Source: Actinomycetota bacterium (GTDB lineage: Bacteria > Actinomycetota > CADDZG01 > WHSQ01). Taken from it: a DNA stretch of 9,408 nt. This document shows positions 1-5,837 of this stretch, one piece after another. A program made the translations under genes and the position numbers. The notes beneath the pieces were generated by a model, which was given only the letters and a program-made list of their open reading frames with translations, was not told where the DNA came from and ran no database searches. Positions within the stretch are counted from its first letter, which is position 1. Every line of letters begins with the position of its first letter. The stretch is taken from assembly GCA_013695055.1 (NCBI GenBank), contig JACDBF010000319.1, positions 1-9,408 on the forward strand, written 5' to 3'.

Positions 1-191
1 GCGACAGCAGCGACGCCACCGAGGTCGACATCACCTTCACTGGAGGTCGTGAAAGCACCACCGTCACGATCGTCCACCGTCACTGGGAGAGACTCGGAGC
101 CAACGGGCCCTCAATGCGAGAGAGAAAACGGCAAGGATGGGCCACCCTTACTCCCCCCTATGAGCGCGCCTGCACCGTGACCCACTCCTAG
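1..191 (+). CDS. C-terminal part of an SRPBCC/AHSA1-like protein (partial)
   Basis: This is an open frame entering from the left edge (first full codon at 3) and ending at TAG 189-191, giving 62 residues. It reads as two beta strands (EVDITFTGG, TTVTIVHRHWERLG) and then a helix with RKRQGWATLTPPYE. A strand ending in H-x-x-W-E-R-L-G, followed by a helix containing G-W-x-x-x-L, is typical of the end of AHSA1/SRPBCC (START-like, Bet v1 fold) domains. These small cytosolic proteins bind hydrophobic ligands in a helix-grip pocket, and the real ligand is usually unknown. The domain stops at its normal C-terminal helix, so the 3' end looks intact. The N-terminal half is outside the window, so subfamily and substrate cannot be judged. 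The family call rests on motif resemblance only. Confidence 0.7.
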   Translation, partial: DSSDATEVDITFTGGRESTTVTIVHRHWERLGANGPSMRERKRQGWATLTPPYERACTVTHS

Positions 192-295
192 CCCCTTCCC
201 AGTCTCCCGCGTGGCACCCGCAAGAGGGGCCGTCCGGCACTAGGTTCGTCGTGGCCGTTCCGGCATCCTGAATTCAAGGAATCGGCTTAAACCAC

Positions 296-302
296 AAGGA
301 GG
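296..302 (+). promoter_or_regulatory. Ribosome binding site fixing the GTG start at 308
   Basis: AAGGAGG lies five bases before GTG 308. It is a near-perfect anti-Shine-Dalgarno match and decides the start of the two-TM protein. I see no convincing promoter in 192-295. Confidence 0.8.
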
Positions 303-307
303 ACACC

Positions 308-940
308 GTGGCACAGACTGTTGAAGCGACAAAGAAGGCGCTTGCGACTTACCCCGCGAAGGATGCGGCGAAAGTGGCCAGGCCCGACAGAAGGTTTGTC
401 GACTTGATGATCAGTTGGTCTGGAGCGGTCGTAGCGGTGACACTTGTCGCACTGGGCGCGGCCGCGATCTACGGCGGAACCTTTGCTCTGGACAACGTTC
501 GGGACCGTCTCCAGCCGCAGAACATCAGCTTTCCGCCGGCTGCGGCGATGACCGCCGAAGAGACGGCTGAGGTCGGAGCTTTCGCCGGCCAAAAGGTGGA
601 CACCGGCACCGAGGCTGAAGCGTACTCGCGCTACATCGGGGGTCACCTCACGGCCATCAACGAGGGAGCGACTTACTCAGAGACGAGTAATGCGGCTCGG
701 GCAGAAGGCCTCAACCCCAAGGTTGCGGCTGAGCTCCAGGGCAAGGCCGACACGCTGTTCAAGGGCGAGACCCTTCGGGCGATCCTGTTGAACGCATTCG
801 GCTGGTGGACAGTCGGTCAGATAACGATGTGGGCCGGCATCGGAGCAGTCATCGCCGGGCTCCTCTTGACTGTGCTCGTCGGTCTCGGGTTCTTCCACGC
901 TCGCAAGGCAAGAATGTTGAGCCACCCGGCATTGCAGTAG
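308..940 (+). CDS. Two-TM membrane protein of unknown function (actinobacterial family)
   Basis: This 210-residue protein starts at GTG, set by a strong RBS. It has a basic cytosolic N-terminus (1-32), a first membrane helix at about 35-56, and a hydrophilic loop at about 57-155 with V-D-T-G-x-E-A-E-A-Y and Y-I-G-G-H-L-T-A-I. A second helix follows at about 172-195, then a short basic tail. The loop is most likely outside the membrane, since both termini are positively charged. The layout resembles a widespread actinobacterial family that databases often mislabel 'aromatic ring-opening dioxygenase LigA'. I see no metal-binding or dioxygenase motif and do not accept that name. A terminator-like hairpin follows the gene, and the copper oxidase gene begins 194 bases downstream on the same strand, so a functional link is possible but unproven. 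Function is unknown. Confidence 0.8.
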   Translation: MAQTVEATKKALATYPAKDAAKVARPDRRFVDLMISWSGAVVAVTLVALGAAAIYGGTFALDNVRDRLQPQNISFPPAAAMTAEETAEVGAFAGQKVDTGTEAEAYSRYIGGHLTAINEGATYSETSNAARAEGLNPKVAAELQGKADTLFKGETLRAILLNAFGWWTVGQITMWAGIGAVIAGLLLTVLVGLGFFHARKARMLSHPALQ

Positions 941-959
941 CCGGCCTGGGATCCGGTTC

Positions 960-983
960 GGGGCGTCCTTCGGGGCGCCTCTT
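960..983 (+). terminator. Probable intrinsic terminator after the two-TM protein gene
   Basis: Bases 960-968 and 973-981 form a 9-bp stem (two G-T pairs) closed by a TTCG tetraloop, 20 bases after the stop codon. Only a weak TT follows, so termination efficiency is uncertain. The site suggests the downstream copper gene has its own promoter. Confidence 0.45.
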
Positions 984-1134
984 CCGCGTGCGGTGGTCAT
1001 GTCGGCTCGGGAAGCAGATGTGACCTTTGGACCACCGATCGGGTGCCCTTAGGCCCTAGCCGCCGATCGCCCGTGGCGCTTGGAATGAATCAGACAAGAC
1101 AAGAGAAGCGAGGAAGACATCAGGAGGATGCGAA

Positions 1135-2469
1135 GTGGAAGATCAACGTCTTTCGGACCGGACAAGATTGAAGTTGGTATGGCCGGTCGCCGGTTTCTTT
1201 GTAGTGATCGCGTTCGGGGTGGGGCTGGTGTCAATGGCTGCCTTCAACGCCCGAGCGGGCACTGTCTCGAGCGCCGCCTCCAGCGAGGGCGATGCCGTCG
1301 ACGTTGAGCTCGGTGACCTCTTCATCAAACCGGCGATGATCCACGCGCCGGATGGGACGGTGACTTTCAAAGTCCACAATTCAGGTGGGACCCAGCACAA
1401 CTTTGTGATCGAGGGCGTGGACTCGACCCAGATGATCGATCCGGACGGAACAGCAGAGCTCACCGTCGATCTCGAGCCGGGGAGCTACCAAGTCATCTGT
1501 GCGGTGCCCGGCCACGCCGACGGAGGCATGAGAGCCCAGCTGATGGTGGGAGGCGACTCGAGCACTGTGTCGAGTGACGTGGGTAGCACCAGCGGCGGCA
1601 TGCAGGGGATGAGCGCTAAGGAGATGGTCGCTCACGATGCGGAACGGACCGCGATGTTTCCGGCCAAGACCAAGGGGAGAGGGGGCGTCCCCCTGGCTCC
1701 CAAGATCCTCTCGGATGGCACCAAGCGATTCGTCCTGACGGCAGATGAGGTCGAGTGGGAGACCGAGCCTGGTGTCGTGAAGCAAGCCATGGCCTACAAC
1801 GGGATGATCCCCGGACCGGAGATCCGGGCCGACCTCGGGGACAGGGTCGAGATTGTGCTGCACAACAAGCTGGAGGAGCCGACGACTCTCCACCTGCACG
1901 GGATGACCTTGCCGAACAAGATGGACGGGGTCCCCGCGATCACTCAGGACGCGGTCATGCCGGGTCATTCCTTCACCTATCGATTCACGGTCAGGAACTC
2001 GGGTTCGAACATGTATCACTCGCACTTCCACGCAGTGGCACAGGTACCCGGCGGTCTATTGGGCGCTGTGATCATCAGCGACCCGAACGATCCTCGGGTC
2101 GACGTCGACTACACGATGGTTCTCAATGACGGCCCGCTCGGATTCACCCTCAACGGCAAGGGTTTCCCCGCCACGGAGCCAATCGTGGCCGAGAAAGGTC
2201 AATTGGTGCGGATCCGTTTCATGAACGAGGGGCTGCAGATCCACCCTATGCATCTCCACGGGCTCCCGCAGCGGGTAATTGCCAAGGACGGTCACCTCCT
2301 TGAACACCCCTACACGGCAGACACCGTGCTCGTAGCTCCGGGAGAGCGCTACGACGTTCTCGTCAGAGCGGACGCGCTCGGAATCTGGGCGTTCCATTGC
2401 CACGTCTTGACCCACGCGGAGGGCCCCGACGGGATGTTCGGGATGGTCACCGCGATGGTGGTGCAGTAG
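1135..2469 (+). CDS. Membrane-anchored cupredoxin-multicopper oxidase fusion
   Basis: This 444-residue copper protein starts at GTG 1135, seven bases after CAGGAGG (1121-1127). One N-terminal membrane helix (about 15-36) anchors it outside the membrane. Residues about 55-139 form a plastocyanin-like cupredoxin with a full type-1 copper set: H88, C122, H127, M132. A Ser/Gly/Met-rich linker follows. Two multicopper-oxidase domains come next (about 195-318 and 320-444). Copper signatures are H253/H255 (HLHG), H295/H297 (HSHFH), H370-P-M-H373-L-H375 and H421-C422-H423-V-L-T-H427, with M434 or M437 as probable axial ligand. Domain 1 has HSH where a type-1 site would need HCH. The oxidase therefore carries one type-1 site (domain 2) plus the trinuclear ligands, the type-B two-domain laccase layout. 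The family oxidises phenols, metal ions or small electron donors with O2; the substrate here is unknown. Copper nitrite reductase is less likely because all trinuclear HxH motifs are present. Confidence 0.9.
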   Translation: MEDQRLSDRTRLKLVWPVAGFFVVIAFGVGLVSMAAFNARAGTVSSAASSEGDAVDVELGDLFIKPAMIHAPDGTVTFKVHNSGGTQHNFVIEGVDSTQMIDPDGTAELTVDLEPGSYQVICAVPGHADGGMRAQLMVGGDSSTVSSDVGSTSGGMQGMSAKEMVAHDAERTAMFPAKTKGRGGVPLAPKILSDGTKRFVLTADEVEWETEPGVVKQAMAYNGMIPGPEIRADLGDRVEIVLHNKLEEPTTLHLHGMTLPNKMDGVPAITQDAVMPGHSFTYRFTVRNSGSNMYHSHFHAVAQVPGGLLGAVIISDPNDPRVDVDYTMVLNDGPLGFTLNGKGFPATEPIVAEKGQLVRIRFMNEGLQIHPMHLHGLPQRVIAKDGHLLEHPYTADTVLVAPGERYDVLVRADALGIWAFHCHVLTHAEGPDGMFGMVTAMVVQ

Positions 2470-2504
2470 TCGTGACTGCAATGCTGCCGCCGGGAGGAGC
2501 CGAA

Positions 2505-2510
2505 TACACT
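2505..2510 (+). promoter_or_regulatory. Probable -10 box for a leaderless metallophosphoesterase mRNA
   Basis: TACACT ends seven bases before ATG 2518, which places the expected transcription start on the A of the start codon. The only RBS-like GGAGG (2493-2497) is 20 bases from the ATG, too far to work well. No clear -35 is seen. Confidence 0.45.
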
Positions 2511-2517
2511 CGCAGCC

Positions 2518-3270
2518 ATGCGAGTCGCTGCGGTCTACGACGTCCACGGCAACCTCCCGGCGCTTGACGCAGTCCTTCGTGAAATCGAACAAGAGAGCGT
2601 GGACCTCATCCTTGTCGGCGGAGACATCGTGTGGGGACCGTTCCCCCGCGAAACACTCGACATTCTCCTCGGCCTCGACCGTGCGAGATTCATCCGCGGG
2701 AACGCAGATCGAGAAGTAGCCACCCGGCTCGACACAACAGCGGACGGACTCGAGGACGACATCACCGCGGCGATCAACATCTGGGCGGCAGACCAACTAA
2801 CGGAAGAAGACTCCGAGTGGCTGTCGGGCCTGGAGACAACGTTCGCGGCGGAGGTCGACGACTTGGGAGAAGTTCTCTTTTGTCACGGGTCGCCTCGAAG
2901 CGATGAAGAGGTCATTACGCTGCTAAGCCCACCTGAGCGTCTGCGCGACGCGCTGCGCGTCCGGCAGCACACCATCGTCTGTGGGCACACGCACATGCAG
3001 TTCCAACGAAATCTCGGGAACCACTACGTGGTGAATGCCGGCAGTGTCGGAATGCCCTACGAGGGCAGGCCGGGTGCGTATTGGGCACTTCTCGGTCCAC
3101 GGGTGGACTTACGCAGGACCGACTACAACGTGGACGCTGCTGTTGATGCGATGGAACGCACGACTTGCCCTCACGTACAGGAGGTGTTCATCGACACCAT
3201 TCTTCATCCGCCTTCCGCCGCCGACGTGGCGCGCCAATTCGAAGCGATCGCCCTAGACAAGACCTACTGA
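2518..3270 (+). CDS. Calcineurin-like metallophosphoesterase (YfcE-type)
   Basis: This 250-residue protein is of the Metallophos_2/YfcE/MJ0936 type. Phosphoesterase motifs appear in order: D8-V-H10-G-N, G34-G-D36, G61-N62-A-D64, F-C-H123-G-S and G-H157-T-H159. Together these supply all the aspartate, asparagine and histidine ligands for the two-metal centre, so the enzyme should be active. It has no signal peptide and is cytosolic. The family hydrolyses phosphodiesters or phosphomonoesters (small cyclic nucleotides, protein or sugar phosphates), but the substrate cannot be predicted. Residues 172-182 (V-N-A-G-S-V-G-M-P) match the conserved segment after the last metal motif. The start is forced because motif I begins at residue 8. 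The gene begins 48 bases after the copper oxidase stop and is convergent with the next gene. No function shared with either is evident. Confidence 0.88.
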   Translation: MRVAAVYDVHGNLPALDAVLREIEQESVDLILVGGDIVWGPFPRETLDILLGLDRARFIRGNADREVATRLDTTADGLEDDITAAINIWAADQLTEEDSEWLSGLETTFAAEVDDLGEVLFCHGSPRSDEEVITLLSPPERLRDALRVRQHTIVCGHTHMQFQRNLGNHYVVNAGSVGMPYEGRPGAYWALLGPRVDLRRTDYNVDAAVDAMERTTCPHVQEVFIDTILHPPSAADVARQFEAIALDKTY

Positions 3271-3374
3271 TGCGTCGTGCCGCCGAGGTCGAGCCCGAAG
3301 GGACGTGAGCAATATTGTCTCCTCCTCACCGAGGGGGCCATATTCGAGCAGATAGCGGGCATCTCATCGGTTGG

Positions 3375-4535
3375 CTAATCGTAGCAACGGCGCGCGATCT
3401 TCTCGTATGGATATTCCGATGAGCGATTCTGGAAGGATAGGATCTTCGGATTCTGGATGATGCCGTCGCGGATCTCGATCGCTCTCTTGATCGTCTCATC
3501 CCCGTCCCACGCTTGCGCTCCGGCCATGACTGTCGGCAGATAGGAGAGCAGCGCTTCTGAGACCTCCCACGTCGCCGAGTTCCACAGATAAGACGGACTG
3601 TGATCCACCCCGTAGTAGTGGACGTCGCCACCCACCGTGAAGGTCGGGTCGGTGAAGGTTGTCGGTCGCGCCCACTCGAAACCCATTCCCTCGTCACATG
3701 AAACGTCGATGATCAAACTACCGGGAGCGAAGAGATTCAGCTCGTCGTTGGACACGAACATGTATGGCCCGTCCGGGTCCTGCAGAACGCAATTCACGAC
3801 GATGTCGTGCTCGGCAAGCACCTCCACCATCGGGCTCGATCCCTCCTCCGAGATGACGTTTAACTTGGTGGGGTCGTCGTCTTCGGCTTCGAATTGAAGG
3901 ATGGTCGCCGAATGCACGGGTGATACCACTTGAGCCGGCTCCCGCTGCGACAGGACGGTGACATCGAAGATGCCGAGGGCGGCAAGACCGGTAACTGCTC
4001 CTCGTGCGGTGGCGCCGAAGCTGATCACGGCTGCCCGCAGTCGCTTCCCATACTGTCCGGTGAGTCCCGTCAACTGCAACGCATGCAACACGGAGCAGTA
4101 GCCGGCCACTTCGTTGTTCTTGTGGAAGACATGCAGCTTGAAGGTGCCATCGGGGCGCCAGAGATTCATCGCTTCCCATGCGATCAGGGTCAGCTTCCGA
4201 TTGATCGCGATTTGCGTCAGCTGTTCGTCCTGGACGCAGTGCGGCCAGCCCCACAGAATCTGTCCCTCGTGCATCTGGGTAAGGTCCTCGGCCAACGGCT
4301 TGGGGAGCAGGATGATGTCGCACTCCTCGAAGAGCTGCTGCTGAGTTCGCACACCTGCGAACAGGTCACCCAACTCTTCCGGCTCGGCCCCGAATCGGCC
4401 CCCGAAGCCGTCCTCCAGGAAGATCGACTGTCGAAGCTCTGGAGCGATGCTCTCAAAGTGATGAGGATGGATAGGCAGACGGAACTCGTTCTCTTTGCGC
4501 GAAGTTCCGAAGGCCCCGAGGCTAAGCTTGCTCAT
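3375..4535 (-). CDS. Alanine dehydrogenase/PNT-family oxidoreductase, N5-(carboxyethyl)ornithine synthase-like
   Basis: This 386-residue protein has both domains of the AlaDH/PNT family. The N-terminal domain carries K14-E-N-E-F-R19-L-P, the glycine-rich E41-D-G-F-G-G, I-L-L-P-K79-P and W-G-W-P-H99-C. R19, K79 and H99 line up with the pyruvate-binding and catalytic residues of alanine dehydrogenase. The NAD(P)-binding domain has a Rossmann turn at about 168-180 (A-V-I-S-F-G-A-T-A-R-G-A), and D277 in L-I-I-D-V-S-C-D-E-G matches the second catalytic residue. The segment V310-D-H-S-P-S replaces the usual alanine dehydrogenase V-P-N-M-P-G and recalls N5-(carboxyethyl)ornithine synthase, which reductively condenses pyruvate with an amino acid side chain. 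An NAD(P)H-dependent opine-type or alanine dehydrogenase is the safe reading. The gene is cytosolic, monocistronic, convergent with the phosphoesterase and divergent from the channel gene. Confidence 0.8.
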   Translation of the reverse strand: MSKLSLGAFGTSRKENEFRLPIHPHHFESIAPELRQSIFLEDGFGGRFGAEPEELGDLFAGVRTQQQLFEECDIILLPKPLAEDLTQMHEGQILWGWPHCVQDEQLTQIAINRKLTLIAWEAMNLWRPDGTFKLHVFHKNNEVAGYCSVLHALQLTGLTGQYGKRLRAAVISFGATARGAVTGLAALGIFDVTVLSQREPAQVVSPVHSATILQFEAEDDDPTKLNVISEEGSSPMVEVLAEHDIVVNCVLQDPDGPYMFVSNDELNLFAPGSLIIDVSCDEGMGFEWARPTTFTDPTFTVGGDVHYYGVDHSPSYLWNSATWEVSEALLSYLPTVMAGAQAWDGDETIKRAIEIRDGIIQNPKILSFQNRSSEYPYEKIARRCYD

Positions 4536-4541
4536 GAGCCC

Positions 4542-4547
4542 ACTCTA
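4542..4547 (-). promoter_or_regulatory. Probable -10 box for a leaderless AlaDH/PNT-family mRNA
   Basis: On the minus strand TAGAGT ends six bases before ATG 4535, and no Shine-Dalgarno sequence lies between them. This arrangement suggests a leaderless transcript. I found no clear -35. Confidence 0.4.
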
Positions 4548-4638
4548 AGCCCGGCAAGAACGTCCCTCCGTCGGCTAGCGAGTGAGGCCAACGTTGGTGC
4601 GAGGTACCATCCTTGCAGGGCTTTCAGTCCTTCTACTG

Positions 4639-4668
4639 TTGTCTGGCGACCCTTCCCACATTGATAAT
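4639..4668 (+). promoter_or_regulatory. Possible sigma70-type promoter of the TMEM175-like gene
   Basis: TTGTCT (4639-4644) and GATAAT (4663-4668) are separated by 18 bases and match the -35 and -10 consensus at four and five positions. The expected start near 4675 would leave only a short leader and would cut into the AAGGAG at 4671-4676, so the assignment is tentative. Confidence 0.35.
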
Positions 4669-4688
4669 GAAAGGAGCAAGGTACTCGT

Positions 4689-5265
4689 TTGACTACATCC
4701 CGACTCGAGGCATTCAGCGATGCTGTGATCGCCATCGTGATCACGATTATGGTCCTGGAGCTGAGAGTCCCCCACGGAACGGACCAGGCTGCCCTGCGTC
4801 CCTTGGTGCCGGTGTTTCTGGCGTACGTGCTGAGCTTCATCAATCTCGGCATCTACTGGAACAACTATCACCACATGCTCATTACCGTCGAACGGATCAA
4901 CGGCAAGATCCTTTGGGCGAATCTGCACCTGTTGTTCTGGGTTATCGCTCTTCCCTTTCATCACTGGTTGGATGGGAGAGAATGGGTTTGCGGCGCTTCC
5001 GACCGCCTCCTATGGGGTGGTATCACTCTTGGCCGCAATCGCGTACTACATCCTTAAGACGGCGATCATTGCCGAGCAAGGTCCGCACTCGAAGCTTGCC
5101 GTCGCGCTCGGTAAGGACCTGAAGGGCAAGATCTCGCCGGTTCTGTATGTAGCAGGCATCTTGTCAACCTTCTTCTACCCGTGGATTGCCATCGGCCTGT
5201 ATGCCTTTGTGGCACTTATGTGGCTTGTCCCTGACCGGAGGATCGAGTCGATGGTCGATCAATGA
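4689..5265 (+). pseudogene. TMEM175/DUF1211-type potassium channel gene, frameshifted
   Basis: The coding signal starts at TTG 4689, 12 bases after AAGGAG 4671-4676. It opens with R5-x3-F9-S10-D11, the hallmark of TMEM175-family potassium channels, and continues through two further membrane segments to L-P-F-H-H-W-L (residue 94). The match then jumps one frame: M-G-E-N-G-F-A-A-L-P-T-A-S-Y-G-V-V starts at 4972 and runs to P-D-R-R-I-E-S-M-V-D-Q, ending at TGA 5263-5265. Ignoring one G at about 4971 gives a single 191-residue protein of normal family length, with the expected W/M-G-E-N-x-F-A-x-x-P-T-A junction. As written, the product would be a 122-residue truncated protein. A true pseudogene, a sequencing or assembly error, or recoding could each explain it. 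The family conducts K+ across the cytoplasmic membrane. The gene is divergent from the AlaDH/PNT-family gene. Confidence 0.8.
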
Positions 5266-5279
5266 TCCGCCTGCGGGTC
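5264..5279 (+). terminator. Possible weak terminator after the TMEM175-like gene
   Basis: GATCCG and CGGGTC form a six-base-pair stem (one G-T) around a four-base loop, overlapping the stop codon. It is followed by ACCCTTCTC, only mildly T-rich. This is a weak candidate. Confidence 0.3.
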
Positions 5280-5297
5280 ACCCTTCTCAATGCAGCT

Positions 5298-5303
5298 TAT
5301 AGT
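5298..5303 (+). promoter_or_regulatory. Possible -10 box upstream of the 29-aa microprotein
   Basis: TATAGT matches TATAAT at five of six positions. At 17-base spacing the -35 would be GGGTCA (5275-5280), matching at three positions. It is the best promoter candidate before the small membrane protein, with a leader of about 88 bases. Confidence 0.3.
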
Positions 5304-5397
5304 CGGCCTTGCCGGGCAGACCGAAGTGGGAGGAAGGGATGGCAGGACATCAGTCGCGGAATTTGGGTATGACTAGTGACTACGGGATGGTGAGCTG

Positions 5398-5487
5398 ATG
5401 GGCGGTCCTGAGATCCTGCTCGTGGCGATCATCGTCCTCGTCGTTGTGTTCCTCGTATTGGCGATAGTGCGGATGCTTAGGCGGTAA
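5398..5487 (+). CDS. 29-residue single-TM microprotein
   Basis: ATG 5398 to TAA 5485-5487 encodes 29 residues: M-G-G-P-E-I-L-L, then an unbroken run of Ile, Leu, Val and Phe (about 6-24), then R-M-L-R-R. The GC-rich third positions and a hydrophobic core ended by positive charges support a real membrane peptide with its C-terminus in the cytosol. The first eight residues resemble the start of TatA/TatB subunits, which begin with a Gly/Pro-Glu-Ile-Leu motif. However, the F-G-x-x-x-L-P hinge and amphipathic helix are absent, so it cannot be a working TatA. A weak purine stretch (GGGATGG, 5384-5390) lies seven bases upstream. A nine-codon ORF (ATG 5369) ends in TGA overlapping this start by one base, so coupling is possible. 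Function is unknown. Confidence 0.5.
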   Translation: MGGPEILLVAIIVLVVVFLVLAIVRMLRR

Positions 5488-5510
5488 ATGCGAGACCGCA
5501 TGCCGGACCG

Positions 5511-5682
5511 ACCCCTTGGTGGAACGCCAGCTACACCAGGGGCCAAACTGTGAAGAGGGCCACGCGGGGTGTTCGTGGCCGGCACGCTCGTCCAGCGCGG
5601 CTGGCAGGACTCAGACGGCAACAAGCGTCAGAGCGTCGAGATCCAGGTGACCCACGTAGGTCCCCGATCAGCAGCCGGGTAA
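5511..5682 (+). pseudogene. Degraded fragment of a single-stranded DNA-binding protein (ssb-like) gene
   Basis: Two adjoining frames together read as the middle of a bacterial SSB OB-fold. Frame one (about 5511-5567) gives T-P-W-W-N-A-S-Y and T-V-K-R-A-T-R. After a one-base shift near 5566-5569, frame two gives V-F-V-A-G-T-L-V-Q-R-G-W-Q-D-S-D-G-N-K-R, then V-E-I-Q-V-T-H-V-G-P, ending R-S-A-A-G at TAA 5680-5682. In SSB proteins the same order occurs: W-x-x-V-x-x-x-G-x-x-A-E, then K-G-x-R-V-F-V-x-G-x-L-x-x-R-x-W-x-D-x-x-G-x-x-R, then V-E-I-x-x-x-x-V-G-P. The N-terminal strand, the end of the OB-fold and the acidic C-terminal tail that binds partner proteins are missing. I infer a non-functional relic of a gene once involved in DNA replication or transfer. 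The match is by eye. Confidence 0.5.
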
Positions 5683-5702
5683 CCTGTCCTCACCGGCGAG
5701 GT

Positions 5703-5730
5703 TCGGAGCCCGGCTTCGGCCGGGCTCCGA
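5703..5730 (+). terminator. Strong TTCG hairpin after the ssb relic
   Basis: A perfect 12-bp inverted repeat (TCGGAGCCCGGC and its complement) encloses a TTCG loop, 20 bases after the relic's stop codon. It is symmetric and could stop transcription from either side. It lacks a long T tract (ATTCG follows), so it may act as a terminator or an mRNA end stabiliser. Its survival behind a broken gene supports the view that a real transcription unit once ended here. Confidence 0.6.
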
Positions 5731-5837
5731 TTCGCGTACGCTGGCGAAGGAACGATGGAGCGAAAGCGCAGCATGCCTCGCGTGTCAGTCCCGGACGATT
5801 CAACGACTGCGCGCACTTGCACGAGAGGCGGCGGTAC

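Noticed and set aside
1135..2469. Copper nitrite reductase (nirK)
   Set aside because: NirK has its type-1 site with Cys in its first cupredoxin domain and lacks the full set of HxH trinuclear motifs; here the first oxidase domain has HSH, and HLHG, HSHFH, HPMHLHG and HCHVLTH are all present.
1381..2796. Minus-strand ORFs of 216 and 246 aa
   Set aside because: They are antisense to the copper oxidase and phosphoesterase genes, whose motifs are complete.
3930..4664. 244-aa plus-strand ORF
   Set aside because: It is antisense to the well-supported AlaDH/PNT-family gene and extends into its promoter; no domain.
5512..5542. Hairpin CCCCTTGGTG / CACCAGGGG
   Set aside because: It has a bulge and a 12-base loop, no T tract, and lies within the ssb-like coding remnant; probably incidental.
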